Part shown: positions 17,859 through 27,025 of the stretch, piece after piece
Layout: each line of letters starts with the position of its first letter
Numbering within the stretch: the first letter of the stretch is position 1
Assembly (NCBI RefSeq): GCF_033547095.1
Contig: NZ_CP137852.1
Location: 4,799,001 to 4,863,000 of the forward strand
Source of the DNA: Sediminicoccus rosea
GTDB lineage: Bacteria; Pseudomonadota; Alphaproteobacteria; Acetobacterales; Acetobacteraceae
Direction: 5' to 3'
Length of the DNA stretch: 64,000 bases
The notes under the pieces: model-generated
Told to the model about the DNA's origin: nothing
Database searches by the model: none
Seen by the model: only the letters and a program-made list of their open reading frames with translations
Translations under genes and position numbers: made by a program

Positions 17859-18726
17859 TCTCTTCGTCCGGCAGGACGCCAAAGATCTCGCCGCGCTTGA
17901 TGAAGCCGCGGCGATCCTGCACCTGCACCTCGCACCAGTCGCTGCCGGCCTCGCAGCCGCGGATGCGGCCGATCACGCCGGGCTTGAGGCGGGCGACGGG
18001 GGCGGCGGAATCCTCGGCGCGGCGGCGCAGCGGGATCTCGGCGCTGGGCTCGCCACGCACGATGAAGGTGCGGCGCCCGGGCTGGAGGTTGGAGGCGGCG
18101 AGCCAGCCTTCCGCCCCATCGGGGTCGCGGATGCGGCGCCACTGGTCATGCTCGCGGATGATCTGCACGGGCAGGTCGGCCCGCTGGTAGCGCCATTCGA
18201 CCGGGAAGCGGCGGTCGGGGCCGACGCGCAGGTTCACGTCATTGGAACGCAGCGCCGCGAAGCGCGGCATGGGCAGGCCGGTGACGCTGCCGATGGGCGG
18301 AATGGGCTCGGGCGGCGGCGGGGCGGCGGGCTGCGGGGGGGCCGCGGCGGCGGCTCCGGCGGCGGCGGCGGCCGCGGCAGCCGCTGCCGCGGCGGCGCGG
18401 CGCTGCTGGGCCTGCTGACGCTGCTGGGCGGCGGTGGGCGGCTGGCGCTGCGCGGTGTTGGGCCGGGCAGCCGTTCCGCCCTGGGCGGGGCGGGCCTGGG
18501 GCGGGCGGGCCGACTGGCCCTGCGCCGGGCGCTGCGCCTGACCCTGGGCCGGGCGCGCGGCGGGGCGCGGCGTGGTGCCGCTGGCCGAGGATGTGGAGGA
18601 TGCGGCGGGTGCCGTGGCCGGGCGCGGCGGCGGCACGCTGCCCTGCCCGCCCAGGCTCGATTGCGCGGCCGCCCCGCCCGCGAGGGCGAGGACGCAAAAC
18701 GCAGCGAGGGTGAGGCGAGCATGCAT
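17851..18726 (-). CDS. exported SH3 domain-containing protein
   Basis: A 291-residue protein with a signal peptide (MHARLTLAAFCVLALAGGAAAQ), then about 130 residues of low-complexity Pro/Ala/Gln-rich linker with a run of alanines. A C-terminal pair of bacterial SH3-like repeats (SNDVNLRVGPDRRFPVEWRY and later GVIGRIRGCEAGSDWCEVQ) completes it. Such proteins usually bind cell wall or act in envelope stress. It is the last gene of a long minus-strand run and overlaps folC at the 3' end. The start at 18726 is chosen for the signal peptide. Confidence 0.82.
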   Translation of the reverse strand: MHARLTLAAFCVLALAGGAAAQSSLGGQGSVPPPRPATAPAASSTSSASGTTPRPAARPAQGQAQRPAQGQSARPPQARPAQGGTAARPNTAQRQPPTAAQQRQQAQQRRAAAAAAAAAAAAAGAAAAAPPQPAAPPPPEPIPPIGSVTGLPMPRFAALRSNDVNLRVGPDRRFPVEWRYQRADLPVQIIREHDQWRRIRDPDGAEGWLAASNLQPGRRTFIVRGEPSAEIPLRRRAEDSAAPVARLKPGVIGRIRGCEAGSDWCEVQVQDRRGFIKRGEIFGVLPDEEIK

Positions 18727-18767
18727 CGCCCCTCTGGATGCCAAGCCCCGCCGCGCCGGGTCAAGCG

Positions 18768-19139
18768 TCACAGGGAAATCACCTGCCCGCCGCCGACAGC
18801 GCCGAGGAAGGTGACGATGCCGGCCAGCTCCGTGCCCGGGGCCAATTCCTCGCCTTCCAGCCCCTCGGCCTTCAGCCCCGCCTCGCAGGCGATGCGGCGG
18901 ATCTCCAGCGCACGGGCGGCCTCCATCAGGGTCGTGATGGTGGCGACGCCGGCGCGGGCCAGCTCGGCCTCGCGCGGGTCATGTTCAAGCGGGGCGGCCT
19001 TGAGCAGCAGCCGGCAGCCGCCATTCGTGGCGAAGAGCGTGACCGGCCGGCCGAGCGCGGCGGCGGCGGTGGCCAGCATCAGCGCGTAATGCGCCCGCTC
19101 ATGCCCGCCCGAGATGAGCAGCAGGCCGAGCGCGTTCAT
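18768..19139 (-). CDS. DsrE family protein
   Basis: A 123-residue protein with a DsrE/F-like Rossmann fold: an N-terminal beta strand LGLLLISGGHERAHYALMLATAAAALG, then VTLFATNGGC and later an IACEAGL segment. Cys residues at GGC and ACE are candidates for sulfur transfer, though the family role here is unknown. Its start overlaps the MoeB-like gene stop (ATGA). Pairing of a DsrE protein with an E1-like adenylyltransferase suggests sulfur relay, which is inference. Confidence 0.75.
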   Translation of the reverse strand: MNALGLLLISGGHERAHYALMLATAAAALGRPVTLFATNGGCRLLLKAAPLEHDPREAELARAGVATITTLMEAARALEIRRIACEAGLKAEGLEGEELAPGTELAGIVTFLGAVGGGQVISL

Positions 19140-19936
19140 GGCCCATGCGCCGAGAGGTCATGGATGGAGGCGTGCTCGCCACAGAGCGCGCAGGCGGGGT
19201 CGCGCCGCAGCTTCACGGTGCGGAAGCGCGCATCCAGCGCGTCCCAGAGCAGCAGGCGGCCGGACATGTCCTCGCCAATTCCGAGAATGACCTTGAGAAC
19301 CTCGGTCGCCTGGAGCGTGCCCATCACGCCGACGACGGCGCCGAGCACGCCCGCCTGGGAGCAGGTGGGGACCAGCCCCTCGGGCGGCATTTCGGGGTTG
19401 AGGCAACGGTGGCAGGGGTGGGGGGCGCCCTCATGCGCGCGGAAGACGGAAAGCTGGCCCTCGAAGCGCAGCACGGCGGCGCTGACCAGGGGCTTGCCCA
19501 GCAGGTGGCAGGCATCGCCCAGCAGGAAGCGCGTCGGGAAATTGTCGGTGCCGTCGCAGATCACGTCGTATTGAGGGATCAGTTCCTCGGCCGCCGCGCG
19601 GTCCATGCGGCGGGTGTGGAGTTCAAGCCGGACTTCGGGGTTCAGGCCGCGCAGCGCCTCGGCGGCGCTGTCAGTCTTGTGCTGGCCGATCCGCGCCGTG
19701 CTGTGCGCCACCTGGCGCTGGAGGTTCGACAGCTCCAGGTGGTCGTGATCCACGAGGCCGATGGTGCCCACGCCGGCGGCCGCCAGATAGAGCGCGAGTG
19801 GCGAGCCAAGGCCGCCCGCGCCCACCACCAGCACGCGCGCCTGGCGCAGCCGCGCCTGGCCGATCGCGCCCACTTCCTTCAGCAGGATGTGGCGGGAGTA
19901 GCGGTGCAGCTCGTCTTCGGTGAAATCGAGATCCAT
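19136..19936 (-). CDS. moeB: MoeB/ThiF-type adenylyltransferase
   Basis: A 266-residue E1-like enzyme. The ATP-binding loop is VVGAGGLGSPLALYLAAAGVG, followed by VDHDHLELSNLQRQ, CDGTDNFPTRFLL and two zinc pairs, CHRC and CALC. It adenylates the C-terminal glycine of a ubiquitin-like sulfur carrier (MoaD or ThiS). Without a C-terminal rhodanese domain it is the MoeB or ThiF form. An alternative start is 19945. It overlaps the DsrE gene, and no moaD or thiS is in the window. Confidence 0.88.
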   Translation of the reverse strand: MDLDFTEDELHRYSRHILLKEVGAIGQARLRQARVLVVGAGGLGSPLALYLAAAGVGTIGLVDHDHLELSNLQRQVAHSTARIGQHKTDSAAEALRGLNPEVRLELHTRRMDRAAAEELIPQYDVICDGTDNFPTRFLLGDACHLLGKPLVSAAVLRFEGQLSVFRAHEGAPHPCHRCLNPEMPPEGLVPTCSQAGVLGAVVGVMGTLQATEVLKVILGIGEDMSGRLLLWDALDARFRTVKLRRDPACALCGEHASIHDLSAHGP

Positions 19937-19986
19937 GGGCGGCATATGGGGTGGCGGGGGCCGGAAGGGGAAGCCCCGGCCCTTCC

Positions 19987-20463
19987 CTAGAGCAGCGCCT
20001 CGATCTCGCGCTTCAGCGCCTCGGGCTTGGTGGTGGGGGCGTGCCGGGAGACGACGTTGCCCTGCTTGTCCACCAGGAACTTGGTGAAGTTCCACTTGAT
20101 GCCGTCGCCCAGGATCCCGCCCTTCTGCTTCTTCAGGAAGCTGTAGAGCGGGTGCGCCTCGGCCCCGTTCACCGCGATCTTGGAGAAGATGGGGAAGGTC
20201 ACGCGGTAGCTGGTGTCGCAGAAGCTCGCGATCTCGGCATCGGTGCCCGGCTCCTGCGCGCCGAACTGGTTGCAGGGGAAGGCCAGCACCTCGAAGCCGC
20301 GGGGACCGTATTCCTCCTGCAGCGCCTGGAGGCCCTTGTATTGCGGGGTGAAGCCGCATTTGGAGGCAACGTTGACGATGAGCAGGGCGCGGCCGGCATA
20401 GGCAGACAGGCTCTGCTCGGTGCCATTGCCGAGCTTGGCGGTGAAGTCATGGACCGTCGTCAC
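19987..20463 (-). CDS. glutathione peroxidase family protein
   Basis: A 158-residue thioredoxin-fold peroxidase. The active-site cysteine is in NVASKCGFTPQY, the Gln in AFPCNQFGAQEPG and the Trp in IKWNFTKFLV, completing the Cys/Gln/Trp set of the family. It reduces hydroperoxides, and bacterial members often use thioredoxin rather than glutathione. It lies in the minus-strand run, 50 bases upstream of moeB. Confidence 0.93.
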   Translation of the reverse strand: MTTVHDFTAKLGNGTEQSLSAYAGRALLIVNVASKCGFTPQYKGLQALQEEYGPRGFEVLAFPCNQFGAQEPGTDAEIASFCDTSYRVTFPIFSKIAVNGAEAHPLYSFLKKQKGGILGDGIKWNFTKFLVDKQGNVVSRHAPTTKPEALKREIEALL

Positions 20464-20478
20464 GGAATTCTCCCTCGG

Positions 20479-21654
20479 TCAGCCGTGGCCCAGCTGCTGC
20501 TCCACCAGTCGGGCGAAGCAGCTGGCGCCGATCGGCAGCAGCGCGTCGTTGAAATCATATCGGCCGTGATGCACCGGCACATTGCCGTGCTCGGGCGTCA
20601 TCTGGCCCAGGAGCATGAAGGCGCCAGGGGCCTTCTCGAGATAATAGGCGAAATCCTCGCCGGCCGTCAGGGAGGGCAGGTTGGTCATGATGAGATCCTC
20701 CCCCACCACGTCCCGCGCCGCGGCCTCGAAGGCGGAGGCCTCCTCCACCGTGTTGATGGTGGGCGGGTAGGAGCGGCGGTAGTCGAGGCTGACCTCCACG
20801 CCATGGGCGGCGGCGATGCCGTGCACGGTCTGGTGGAACAGCTCATCCATCGCGCGGCGGGTGGCGGGCTTCAGCGTGCGGATGGTGCCGCGCATCAGCA
20901 CCGTCTCGGGGATCACGATCTGCGAGGTGCCGGCCTGGAACTGGCCGATGGAGAGCACCACCGTCTCATGCGGGTCCATGCGGCGGCTGACCAGGTTCTG
21001 GAGCGCCGTGTAGATCTGAACGGCGCAGGGCAGCGGATCGAGGCCGCGATGCGGCTGGGCCGCGTGGCAGCTGCGGCCGGTCAGCGTGAGGTCGAAGTAG
21101 TCCACGGCCGCCAGCACCGTGCCGGGGCGGATGGCGGCGGTGCCGAGCGGCAGGTCATAGGCGTTGTGGATGCCATAGACCTGGTCGCAGGGGTATTTCT
21201 CGAAGAGGCCGTCGCGCAGCATCTCCGCCGCGCCGGTGAGCCCTTCTTCCGCCGGCTGGAAGATCAGGTGGACGGTGCCGGAGAAATTGCGCGTCTCGGC
21301 AAGGTAGCGGGCGGCGCCCAGCAGCATGGTGGTGTGGCCATCATGGCCGCAGGCGTGCATCCGGTTGGGGATGGTGCTGCGATGGGCGAATTCGTTCAGC
21401 TCCGGCATGGGCAGCGCGTCCATGTCGGCGCGCAGGCCGAGCGTGCGGTTGCCCGGCCGCTTGCCGCGGATGACGCCGACCACGCCCGTGCGGCCCAGGC
21501 CGCGCTCCACCTCGATGCCCCAGGATTCCAGCTTCTCCGCCACGATCCCGCTGGTGCGGACCTCCTCGAAGCCGATCTCCGGATGCGCGTGGAAGTCGCG
21601 CCGCCATTCCGTCATCTCGGCGTGGAATTCGGCGATGCGGGGGATGGGCTGCAT
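20479..21654 (-). CDS. M20 family amidohydrolase (hippurate hydrolase-like)
   Basis: A 391-residue M20D peptidase. Metal-binding motifs are HACGHDGHT, FQPAEEG (catalytic Glu) and the C-terminal VHHGRYDFND, with a dimerisation domain inserted between. It matches aminoacylase / hippurate hydrolase enzymes that cleave N-acyl amino acids. It sits 11 bases downstream of the MaoC gene in the same run. The acyl group and amino acid used are not known. Confidence 0.92.
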   Translation of the reverse strand: MQPIPRIAEFHAEMTEWRRDFHAHPEIGFEEVRTSGIVAEKLESWGIEVERGLGRTGVVGVIRGKRPGNRTLGLRADMDALPMPELNEFAHRSTIPNRMHACGHDGHTTMLLGAARYLAETRNFSGTVHLIFQPAEEGLTGAAEMLRDGLFEKYPCDQVYGIHNAYDLPLGTAAIRPGTVLAAVDYFDLTLTGRSCHAAQPHRGLDPLPCAVQIYTALQNLVSRRMDPHETVVLSIGQFQAGTSQIVIPETVLMRGTIRTLKPATRRAMDELFHQTVHGIAAAHGVEVSLDYRRSYPPTINTVEEASAFEAAARDVVGEDLIMTNLPSLTAGEDFAYYLEKAPGAFMLLGQMTPEHGNVPVHHGRYDFNDALLPIGASCFARLVEQQLGHG

Positions 21655-21665
21655 GGCAGGGTTCC

Positions 21666-22520
21666 TCAGGCGAAGCGGAAGGCGCCGTTGCTGACGACGA
21701 CCACGTCGCGCTCGACGACGCGGGCGCGGAAGGCGGCACCGCCGGGACGATGCCAGATTTCCGTGCGGATCGTCTCACCCGGATAGACGGGCGAGGAGAA
21801 GCGCAGATCCATCGTGCCGAAGCGCGTGGTGTCGTAGTCGCAGAGGCCCTTCATCAGCGCGTGGCACACGACGCCGAAGGTGCAGAGCCCGTGCAGGATG
21901 GGGCGCGGGAAGCCAGCCTTGGTGGCGACTTCGGGGTCGATGTGCAGCGGGTTGTGGTCGCCGTTCAGGCGGTAATACGCCGCCTGCTCGGGGCGCGTGG
22001 GCAGGTCGAGAACGAGGTCCGGCATGCCCTCGGCCTCGGGGTGGGGGGGCTTCACCGGGCCCGAGGGGCCGCCAAAGCCGCCATCGCCGCGGGCGAAGGT
22101 GGTCATCGCCACCGTGGCGAGCTTCTCGCCGCTCGCGGCGTCACGGATCACGCGCTCGGAATAGATCAGCGCGCCCTTGCCGGCGCCGCGATCCACGAGG
22201 CCGGTGACGCGGGAGGTGCCGATGACCTCGCCGCTCACGGGCAGCGGGCGGTGCAGCGTCAGTGACTGCTCGCCATGCACCACGCGCACCCAGTCCACGC
22301 CGGTATCCGGCGCCTTGATCCAGAAGCCGGGATAGCCGAGCACCACCGCCATGGAGGGCATGGCGACCAGGCCGGGCTCATAGGTGAAGGGAAGCTGGCG
22401 CAGGTCCATCGGGTCCTGACCCAGGCCGATGGAGAGGTTGTAGAGCGCCACATCCTGCCAGCGCAGGCTCTGGCGGATTTCCGGGATGGGATAGGCGAGG
22501 AGCTTCTCCGCGACGATCAT
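21666..22520 (-). CDS. MaoC family enoyl-CoA hydratase-like dehydratase
   Basis: A 284-residue double hot-dog protein. The C-terminal half holds the hydratase 2 motif, YRLNGDHNPLHIDPEVA and AGFPRPILHGLCTFG, with the catalytic Asp and His. The N-terminal half is the degenerate hot dog. It probably hydrates trans-2-enoyl-CoA to the (R)-3-hydroxy form. The start overlaps the stop of the acyl-CoA ligase gene, so the two probably act on one CoA substrate. Confidence 0.9.
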   Translation of the reverse strand: MIVAEKLLAYPIPEIRQSLRWQDVALYNLSIGLGQDPMDLRQLPFTYEPGLVAMPSMAVVLGYPGFWIKAPDTGVDWVRVVHGEQSLTLHRPLPVSGEVIGTSRVTGLVDRGAGKGALIYSERVIRDAASGEKLATVAMTTFARGDGGFGGPSGPVKPPHPEAEGMPDLVLDLPTRPEQAAYYRLNGDHNPLHIDPEVATKAGFPRPILHGLCTFGVVCHALMKGLCDYDTTRFGTMDLRFSSPVYPGETIRTEIWHRPGGAAFRARVVERDVVVVSNGAFRFA

Positions 22521-24607
22521 TCGCCGATCTCCAGCACCGCATCGGCGGCGAAGGCGCCCTCGCCCTCCGGCAGGACGAGCAGCGGGTTGATGTCCACCGA
22601 GAGCAGGCGCGGGCCTGCCGCGACGGCGAAGGTGGAGAGGTTGGCCAGCGCCTGGGCCAGGGCCTTCACATCGGCCTTGCGGCGACCGCGCACGCCATCG
22701 AGCAGCGGGAAGCCCTTGAGGCTGCGGATCATCGCCTCGGCCTCCGCCACGCCAAAGGGGCAACGGCGGAAGCTTACATCCTTCAGCACCTCGATGAAGA
22801 TGCCGCCCAGGCCGACCATGGCGACGGGGCCGAAGACCGGATCGCGCAGCAGGCCGAGCGCCATCTCAACCGCGCCCTTGATCTGCTTGGCCACCAGCAC
22901 GCCCTCGATGCGCGCGCCGGGCGCGCGTTCGGCGGCGCGGGCGAGCAGCGTGGCGAAGCCTTCGCGCACCGCGGCCTCGCTGGCGATATCGAGCAGCACG
23001 CCGCCGATCTCGCTCTTGTGCAGGATGTCGGGGCTCAGGATCTTCATCACGACCGGGAAGCCGAATTCCCGCGCGGCGGCGACGGCCGCCTCCACATCGG
23101 CACAGGCGCGCTCGGGCACGGCGGGGATGCCGGCGGCGGCCAGGATGCGCTTGCCCTCGGCCTCGGTCGGCGTGGTGGCGGGCAGGCTCACTTGCGGCAG
23201 GGCGGGTGCGGGGGGCGTGGCGCGGGCGAAGGCCTCGCCGAAGCGGCCCATGGCGTGCAGGGCGACGACGGCGCGCGTCGGGTCCTCGAAGATGAGGAAG
23301 CCGTCCTTCTCATATTCGCGGATCATGTCGCGCGGCGCGATGATGGAGAGCGCCCAGAGACGGTCCTGGTGCTGGTCGGCCACCGCCTTCATCTGCGCGC
23401 GCAGCTTGGGCGCGACCGACTTGGAAGCCCCCACCTGGGTGAAGAAGCCGAGGCAGGAGGTATAGCCGCCATCCACCACCATCGCCGTCGCGAATTCGCC
23501 GATCAGCTCCGTCTGGTTGATGGCCTGGGCGGTGCAATCCACCGGGTTGCGCGGCGCGCAGAAGGGCACGAAGCCGCGCAGGCGCTCCTGCGCCGGCTGC
23601 GGCATCTCGGGCATCTCGAAGCCGATGGATTCCGCGACGTCCGAGATCAGCACGCCCGCGCCGCCCGAGACCGTCACCACGCCCAGCGTGTTGCGCACGG
23701 GGTAGATGCGCTTGGTCGCCGCATAGGCGATGTCGAGCAGCTCTTCGGTGTTGCGGGCGCGCACCACGCCGAATTCCTGCAGCACGGCATCGGTCACGGC
23801 GTCATCGCCCGCGATGCTGGCGGTGTGCGACTGCGCGGCGGCCTGGCCGAGCGCGCTGCGGCCCACCTTCATCATCACGATGGGCTTGCGGTTGCGGCGC
23901 GCGAGGTCGAGTGCGGCCAGGAAGTTCTTGCCCTCGCGAATCCCCTCAGCATAAGCGCAGATCACGTCCACATCGGGGCTTTGCGCCATCCAGCCCAGCA
24001 CGTCGCTCAAGGTCACCTCGGCCTCATTGCCGGTGGTGATGCAGATCTGCGTGCCGATCTCGCGGTCGCGCGCGATGGAGTAGAGATGCGTGCCATAGGC
24101 GCCGGATTGCGAGGCGATGCCGATGCGCCCGGGCAAGGGCCAGCCGCTCTCGAAGCTGGCCGAGAAGGTCGCGTAGAAATTGATCGCGGAGTTGAACAGG
24201 CCAAGGCAGTTCGGCCCCATCAGCCGCATCCCATGCTTGCGGGCGCTGGCCACCATCACATCCTGCGCGGCGGCACCGCCCGCATCCATCTCGGCGAAGC
24301 CGGCCGTGAAGACGATGGCGCCCTTGCAGCCACGGGCCCCCAGATCCTCCACGGCCTGCAACGCCGCCTGGCTCGGCACGGCCACGATGGCGACATCGGG
24401 CGTCTCGGGCAGGCTGTTCACATCGGCATAGCTTTTCAGCCCCTGCACCGTCGGGCGCTTCGGGTTCACCGGGTAGATGGCGCCCTGGAAGCCGCGTTGC
24501 AGCATATAGGAGATGGGGCGGCCGCCGATGCGCACGGGCTCGTCGGAGGCGCCGATGATCGCGATGGACCGCGGATTCACCACCGGGTCGAGCGAAGAGA
24601 AATCCAT
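22517..24607 (-). CDS. ADP-forming acetate/acyl-CoA ligase family protein
   Basis: A 696-residue protein fusing both halves of an NDP-forming acyl-CoA synthetase. A CoA-binding Rossmann domain (SIAIIGASDEPVRIGGRP, VNPKRPTVQG) is followed by a succinyl-CoA-ligase-like domain with the phospho-His motif SHTAS and a C-terminal ATP-grasp domain (PVVMKILSPDILHKSEIGGV). It interconverts an acyl-CoA plus ADP and the free acid plus ATP. No acetyltransferase domain is present. It is coupled to the MaoC gene downstream. Confidence 0.92.
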   Translation of the reverse strand: MDFSSLDPVVNPRSIAIIGASDEPVRIGGRPISYMLQRGFQGAIYPVNPKRPTVQGLKSYADVNSLPETPDVAIVAVPSQAALQAVEDLGARGCKGAIVFTAGFAEMDAGGAAAQDVMVASARKHGMRLMGPNCLGLFNSAINFYATFSASFESGWPLPGRIGIASQSGAYGTHLYSIARDREIGTQICITTGNEAEVTLSDVLGWMAQSPDVDVICAYAEGIREGKNFLAALDLARRNRKPIVMMKVGRSALGQAAAQSHTASIAGDDAVTDAVLQEFGVVRARNTEELLDIAYAATKRIYPVRNTLGVVTVSGGAGVLISDVAESIGFEMPEMPQPAQERLRGFVPFCAPRNPVDCTAQAINQTELIGEFATAMVVDGGYTSCLGFFTQVGASKSVAPKLRAQMKAVADQHQDRLWALSIIAPRDMIREYEKDGFLIFEDPTRAVVALHAMGRFGEAFARATPPAPALPQVSLPATTPTEAEGKRILAAAGIPAVPERACADVEAAVAAAREFGFPVVMKILSPDILHKSEIGGVLLDIASEAAVREGFATLLARAAERAPGARIEGVLVAKQIKGAVEMALGLLRDPVFGPVAMVGLGGIFIEVLKDVSFRRCPFGVAEAEAMIRSLKGFPLLDGVRGRRKADVKALAQALANLSTFAVAAGPRLLSVDINPLLVLPEGEGAFAADAVLEIGE

Positions 24608-24634
24608 GTTGTTCGTTTCCTCGGAGGTCTTTTG

Positions 24635-25729
24635 TCAGCCTGCCAGCAGGCTCTGGAAAATGGGCACGGCACGGTTGAGCTGATCCAGCGCCACGGATTC
24701 ATGCGGCGTATGCGCGGTCTCGATCGGGCCAGGCCCCAGCACCACGCAGGGCGCGATGGCCTGGAGCTCGGAGGCGTCGGTGCCGTAGGGCGCGGTGCGG
24801 GCCGCCTCACCGGTAATGGCGCAGGCGCGGCGGATCAGCGGGTGGTCGGCGGGCAGTTCGGGCGGGTGGCCCTCATGCGCCTCCTCCAGCGTCAGGCCAT
24901 TGGCCCGCGCCGCCTCGCGCATCACGGAAAGGACGGGCGAGGGATCGATCTTGTGGCTGTAGCGAAACTTGATGCGCGCCGTGGCTTTCGCGACGGTCAC
25001 GTTCACCGCGGTGCCGTGATTGTCCACCACCAGGTTGAAGTCGCTGAACACCGGATCATAGGCCGTGTCCTGCAGGCTCGGGTCGTTCCGCAGCCGCTCG
25101 AACATGGCCTTCACCTCGACGAGGAAGGGGATCAGCGCCCAGTTCGCGTTCAGCCCCTTGCCGGTGGAGGAATGCGCCTGCACGCCCTCGGCCGTCGCGG
25201 TGAAGGCGATATGCGCGCGATGGCCGCGCACCGGGATCAGGCTGGTGGGCTCGGCCACCACGATGCCGGCGAGGCCCGCCTTCTGCGCCAGCTTCGACTG
25301 CCCGGCGATGATGCGCGCCCCCTGCTTCGTCGTCTCCTCATCGGTCGTGATCAGCAGCGTGGCGCGGGGGGCCTGCTTCGCCGCCATGATGCAGGCGGCG
25401 ACCGCGCCCTTCATGTCCACCGCGCCCAGGCCATGCAGCACGCCGTCACGGATCGCCCCGCTCCAGGGGTCGTCGGTCCAGCCGGTGGCGGGCACCGTGT
25501 CCATGTGGCCGGAGAGGGCGAGGCCACCCGGGCCGCCGCGATGGGCCACCAAGGCGCGCTTCGCCACCCCGGCGCCATCCACATAATCCAGCCTTTCGAT
25601 CTCGAATCCGTCCAGTTCGGCCTCGATGCGATCGGCGACGGCGATGTTGGAGAGGTGGCTGCGGCTGTCCATCCGCACGAGATCGGCCGCGAGCCGGGCA
25701 AGTTCGTTTTCCCAAGGGAGGTTTTGCAT
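24635..25729 (-). CDS. argE: acetylornithine deacetylase / ArgE-like M20 peptidase
   Basis: A 364-residue M20 hydrolase read from the ATG at 25729. Metal motifs are SGHMDTVP, GLGAVDMKG and TTDEETTKQGA (catalytic Glu). YGTDASELQ and HTPHESV are the later metal-side segments of the ArgE/DapE group. It would release acetate from N-acetylornithine or a related N-acyl amino acid. It heads the long minus-strand run. The ArgE label is by family only, and use in a catabolic pathway is equally possible. Confidence 0.8.
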   Translation of the reverse strand: MQNLPWENELARLAADLVRMDSRSHLSNIAVADRIEAELDGFEIERLDYVDGAGVAKRALVAHRGGPGGLALSGHMDTVPATGWTDDPWSGAIRDGVLHGLGAVDMKGAVAACIMAAKQAPRATLLITTDEETTKQGARIIAGQSKLAQKAGLAGIVVAEPTSLIPVRGHRAHIAFTATAEGVQAHSSTGKGLNANWALIPFLVEVKAMFERLRNDPSLQDTAYDPVFSDFNLVVDNHGTAVNVTVAKATARIKFRYSHKIDPSPVLSVMREAARANGLTLEEAHEGHPPELPADHPLIRRACAITGEAARTAPYGTDASELQAIAPCVVLGPGPIETAHTPHESVALDQLNRAVPIFQSLLAG

Positions 25730-25775
25730 GGGGCGAGGCTTGCCCGAAGCGGGCTTGCGCGCAACCCTGGCCGGC

Positions 25776-26894
25776 ATGACCTCCTATCTCGATCCGCGTT
25801 CGGGCCGCACCTATCCGCTCGAAACCCCGCGCTGGTGCGGCGATGACCGCGCCCCCCTGCTGCTGACCGACCTGCCGGGAATCGGGCGGGACGACATCGC
25901 GCGCGGCGTGCGCAGCATCTGGCGCTATGCCGCCGCCCTGCCCTTCCTGCCGGCCCGGCCGATCTCCATGGGCGAGGGCTGCACGCCGCTCATGGAAATG
26001 GCCCTGGGCGAGGGCACCGCCCTGCTGAAATGCGAATGGTTCATGCCGACCGGCAGCTTCAAGGATCGCGGCGCCTCGGTGATGCTCTCCCTGCTGCGGG
26101 AGCAGGGGGTGACTTCGGTGCTGGAGGACAGTTCCGGCAATGGCGGCGCCGCCGTCTCGGCCTATGCGGCGGCGGGCGGCATGGAGGCGACCATCTTCGT
26201 GCCCGCCAGCACCAGCCCGGCCAAGACGGTGCAGAGCCGCGCCGCCGGGGCCCATATCACGCTGGTGCCGGGCTCGCGCCAGGATTGCGCGGATGCGGCG
26301 GAGCGCGAGGCGGAACGGATCTTCTACGCCAGCCACAATTGGCAGCCCTTCTTCCTGCAGGGCACCAAGAGCCTGGCCTATGAGCTTTGGGAGGATTTCA
26401 ACTTCCAGACGCCGGACAACGTGATCGTCCCCTGCGGGGCGGGTTCCAATGTGCTCGGCCTGCACATCGGCTTTTCCGAGCTTTTGCGCGCGGGCCAGAT
26501 CAGCAAGCTGCCGCGCATCTTCGCGGCCCAGCCGGCGAATTGCGCGCCCATCGCCCGGGCGGCGCTGGGGCTGGATCCGGTGGCGGCGCAGCCGACCATC
26601 GCCGAGGGGACGGCCATCGCGCAGCCCTTGCGGACCAGCGAATGCCTGCGCGCCATGCGCGAGAGCGGCGGCGGCGCGGTCATGCTGGCGGAGGATGAGA
26701 TCGCGGCGGCCTCGCTCATGCTGGCGAAGCGCGGCGTCTATGTGGAGCCCACCTGCGCCCAGGCGGCCGCCGCCTTCGGGAAGCTGCTCGCCTCGGGCAA
26801 GATCGCCGGGCGCGAGAGCACGGTCGTGGTTCTCACCGGCACCGGCCTGAAATCCACCCCCCGCTATGCCGAATTGCTGGGCGTGGAGATCTGA
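25776..26894 (+). CDS. thrC: threonine synthase-like PLP enzyme
   Basis: A 372-residue fold type II PLP enzyme. The N-terminus resembles threonine synthase (SYLDPRSGRTYPLETPRWC), the PLP lysine is in GSFKDRGAS, and SSGNGGAAVSAYAAAGG is the phosphate-side loop. It would convert O-phosphohomoserine to threonine, but related PLP lyases share these motifs. It diverges from the ArgE-like gene across 46 bases. A hairpin follows the stop. Confidence 0.75.
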   Translation: MTSYLDPRSGRTYPLETPRWCGDDRAPLLLTDLPGIGRDDIARGVRSIWRYAAALPFLPARPISMGEGCTPLMEMALGEGTALLKCEWFMPTGSFKDRGASVMLSLLREQGVTSVLEDSSGNGGAAVSAYAAAGGMEATIFVPASTSPAKTVQSRAAGAHITLVPGSRQDCADAAEREAERIFYASHNWQPFFLQGTKSLAYELWEDFNFQTPDNVIVPCGAGSNVLGLHIGFSELLRAGQISKLPRIFAAQPANCAPIARAALGLDPVAAQPTIAEGTAIAQPLRTSECLRAMRESGGGAVMLAEDEIAAASLMLAKRGVYVEPTCAQAAAAFGKLLASGKIAGRESTVVVLTGTGLKSTPRYAELLGVEI

Positions 26895-26915
26895 GCGCGG
26901 TCCGAGGTTGCCCGA

Positions 26916-26943
26916 GGGGTCCGGGGAGACCGTGGCGCCCCGG
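26916..26943 (+). terminator. hairpin after the threonine synthase-like gene
   Basis: CCGGGG (26921-26926) pairs with CCCCGG (26938-26943), followed by TTTCCTT. It begins with the decamer GGGGTCCGGG, which also follows the stop codons at 30992 and 47412. Confidence 0.6.
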
Positions 26944-26948
26944 TTTCC

Positions 26949-26976
26949 TTGACTTTCGAGGGGCCTTCGGTATATT
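26949..26976 (+). promoter_or_regulatory. candidate sigma-70 promoter for the M81 operon
   Basis: TTGACT at 26949-26954 and TATATT at 26971-26976 are spaced by 16 bases, each one or two bases from consensus. The AT-rich TATATTTT stands out in this GC-rich DNA. It lies just after a terminator and about 215 bases before the GTG at 27192, so it implies a leader of about 209 bases. Confidence 0.6.
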
Positions 26977-27025
26977 TTCCTAGAATGTATCTCATCATCC
27001 CCGCCCGCCTTTCAGCGTCACATCC

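Noticed and set aside
23018-25846. A 942-codon plus-strand open frame opposite the acyl-CoA ligase and ArgE-like genes
   Set aside because: Both minus-strand genes have full domain sets. The plus-strand translation is compositionally biased without recognisable motifs.
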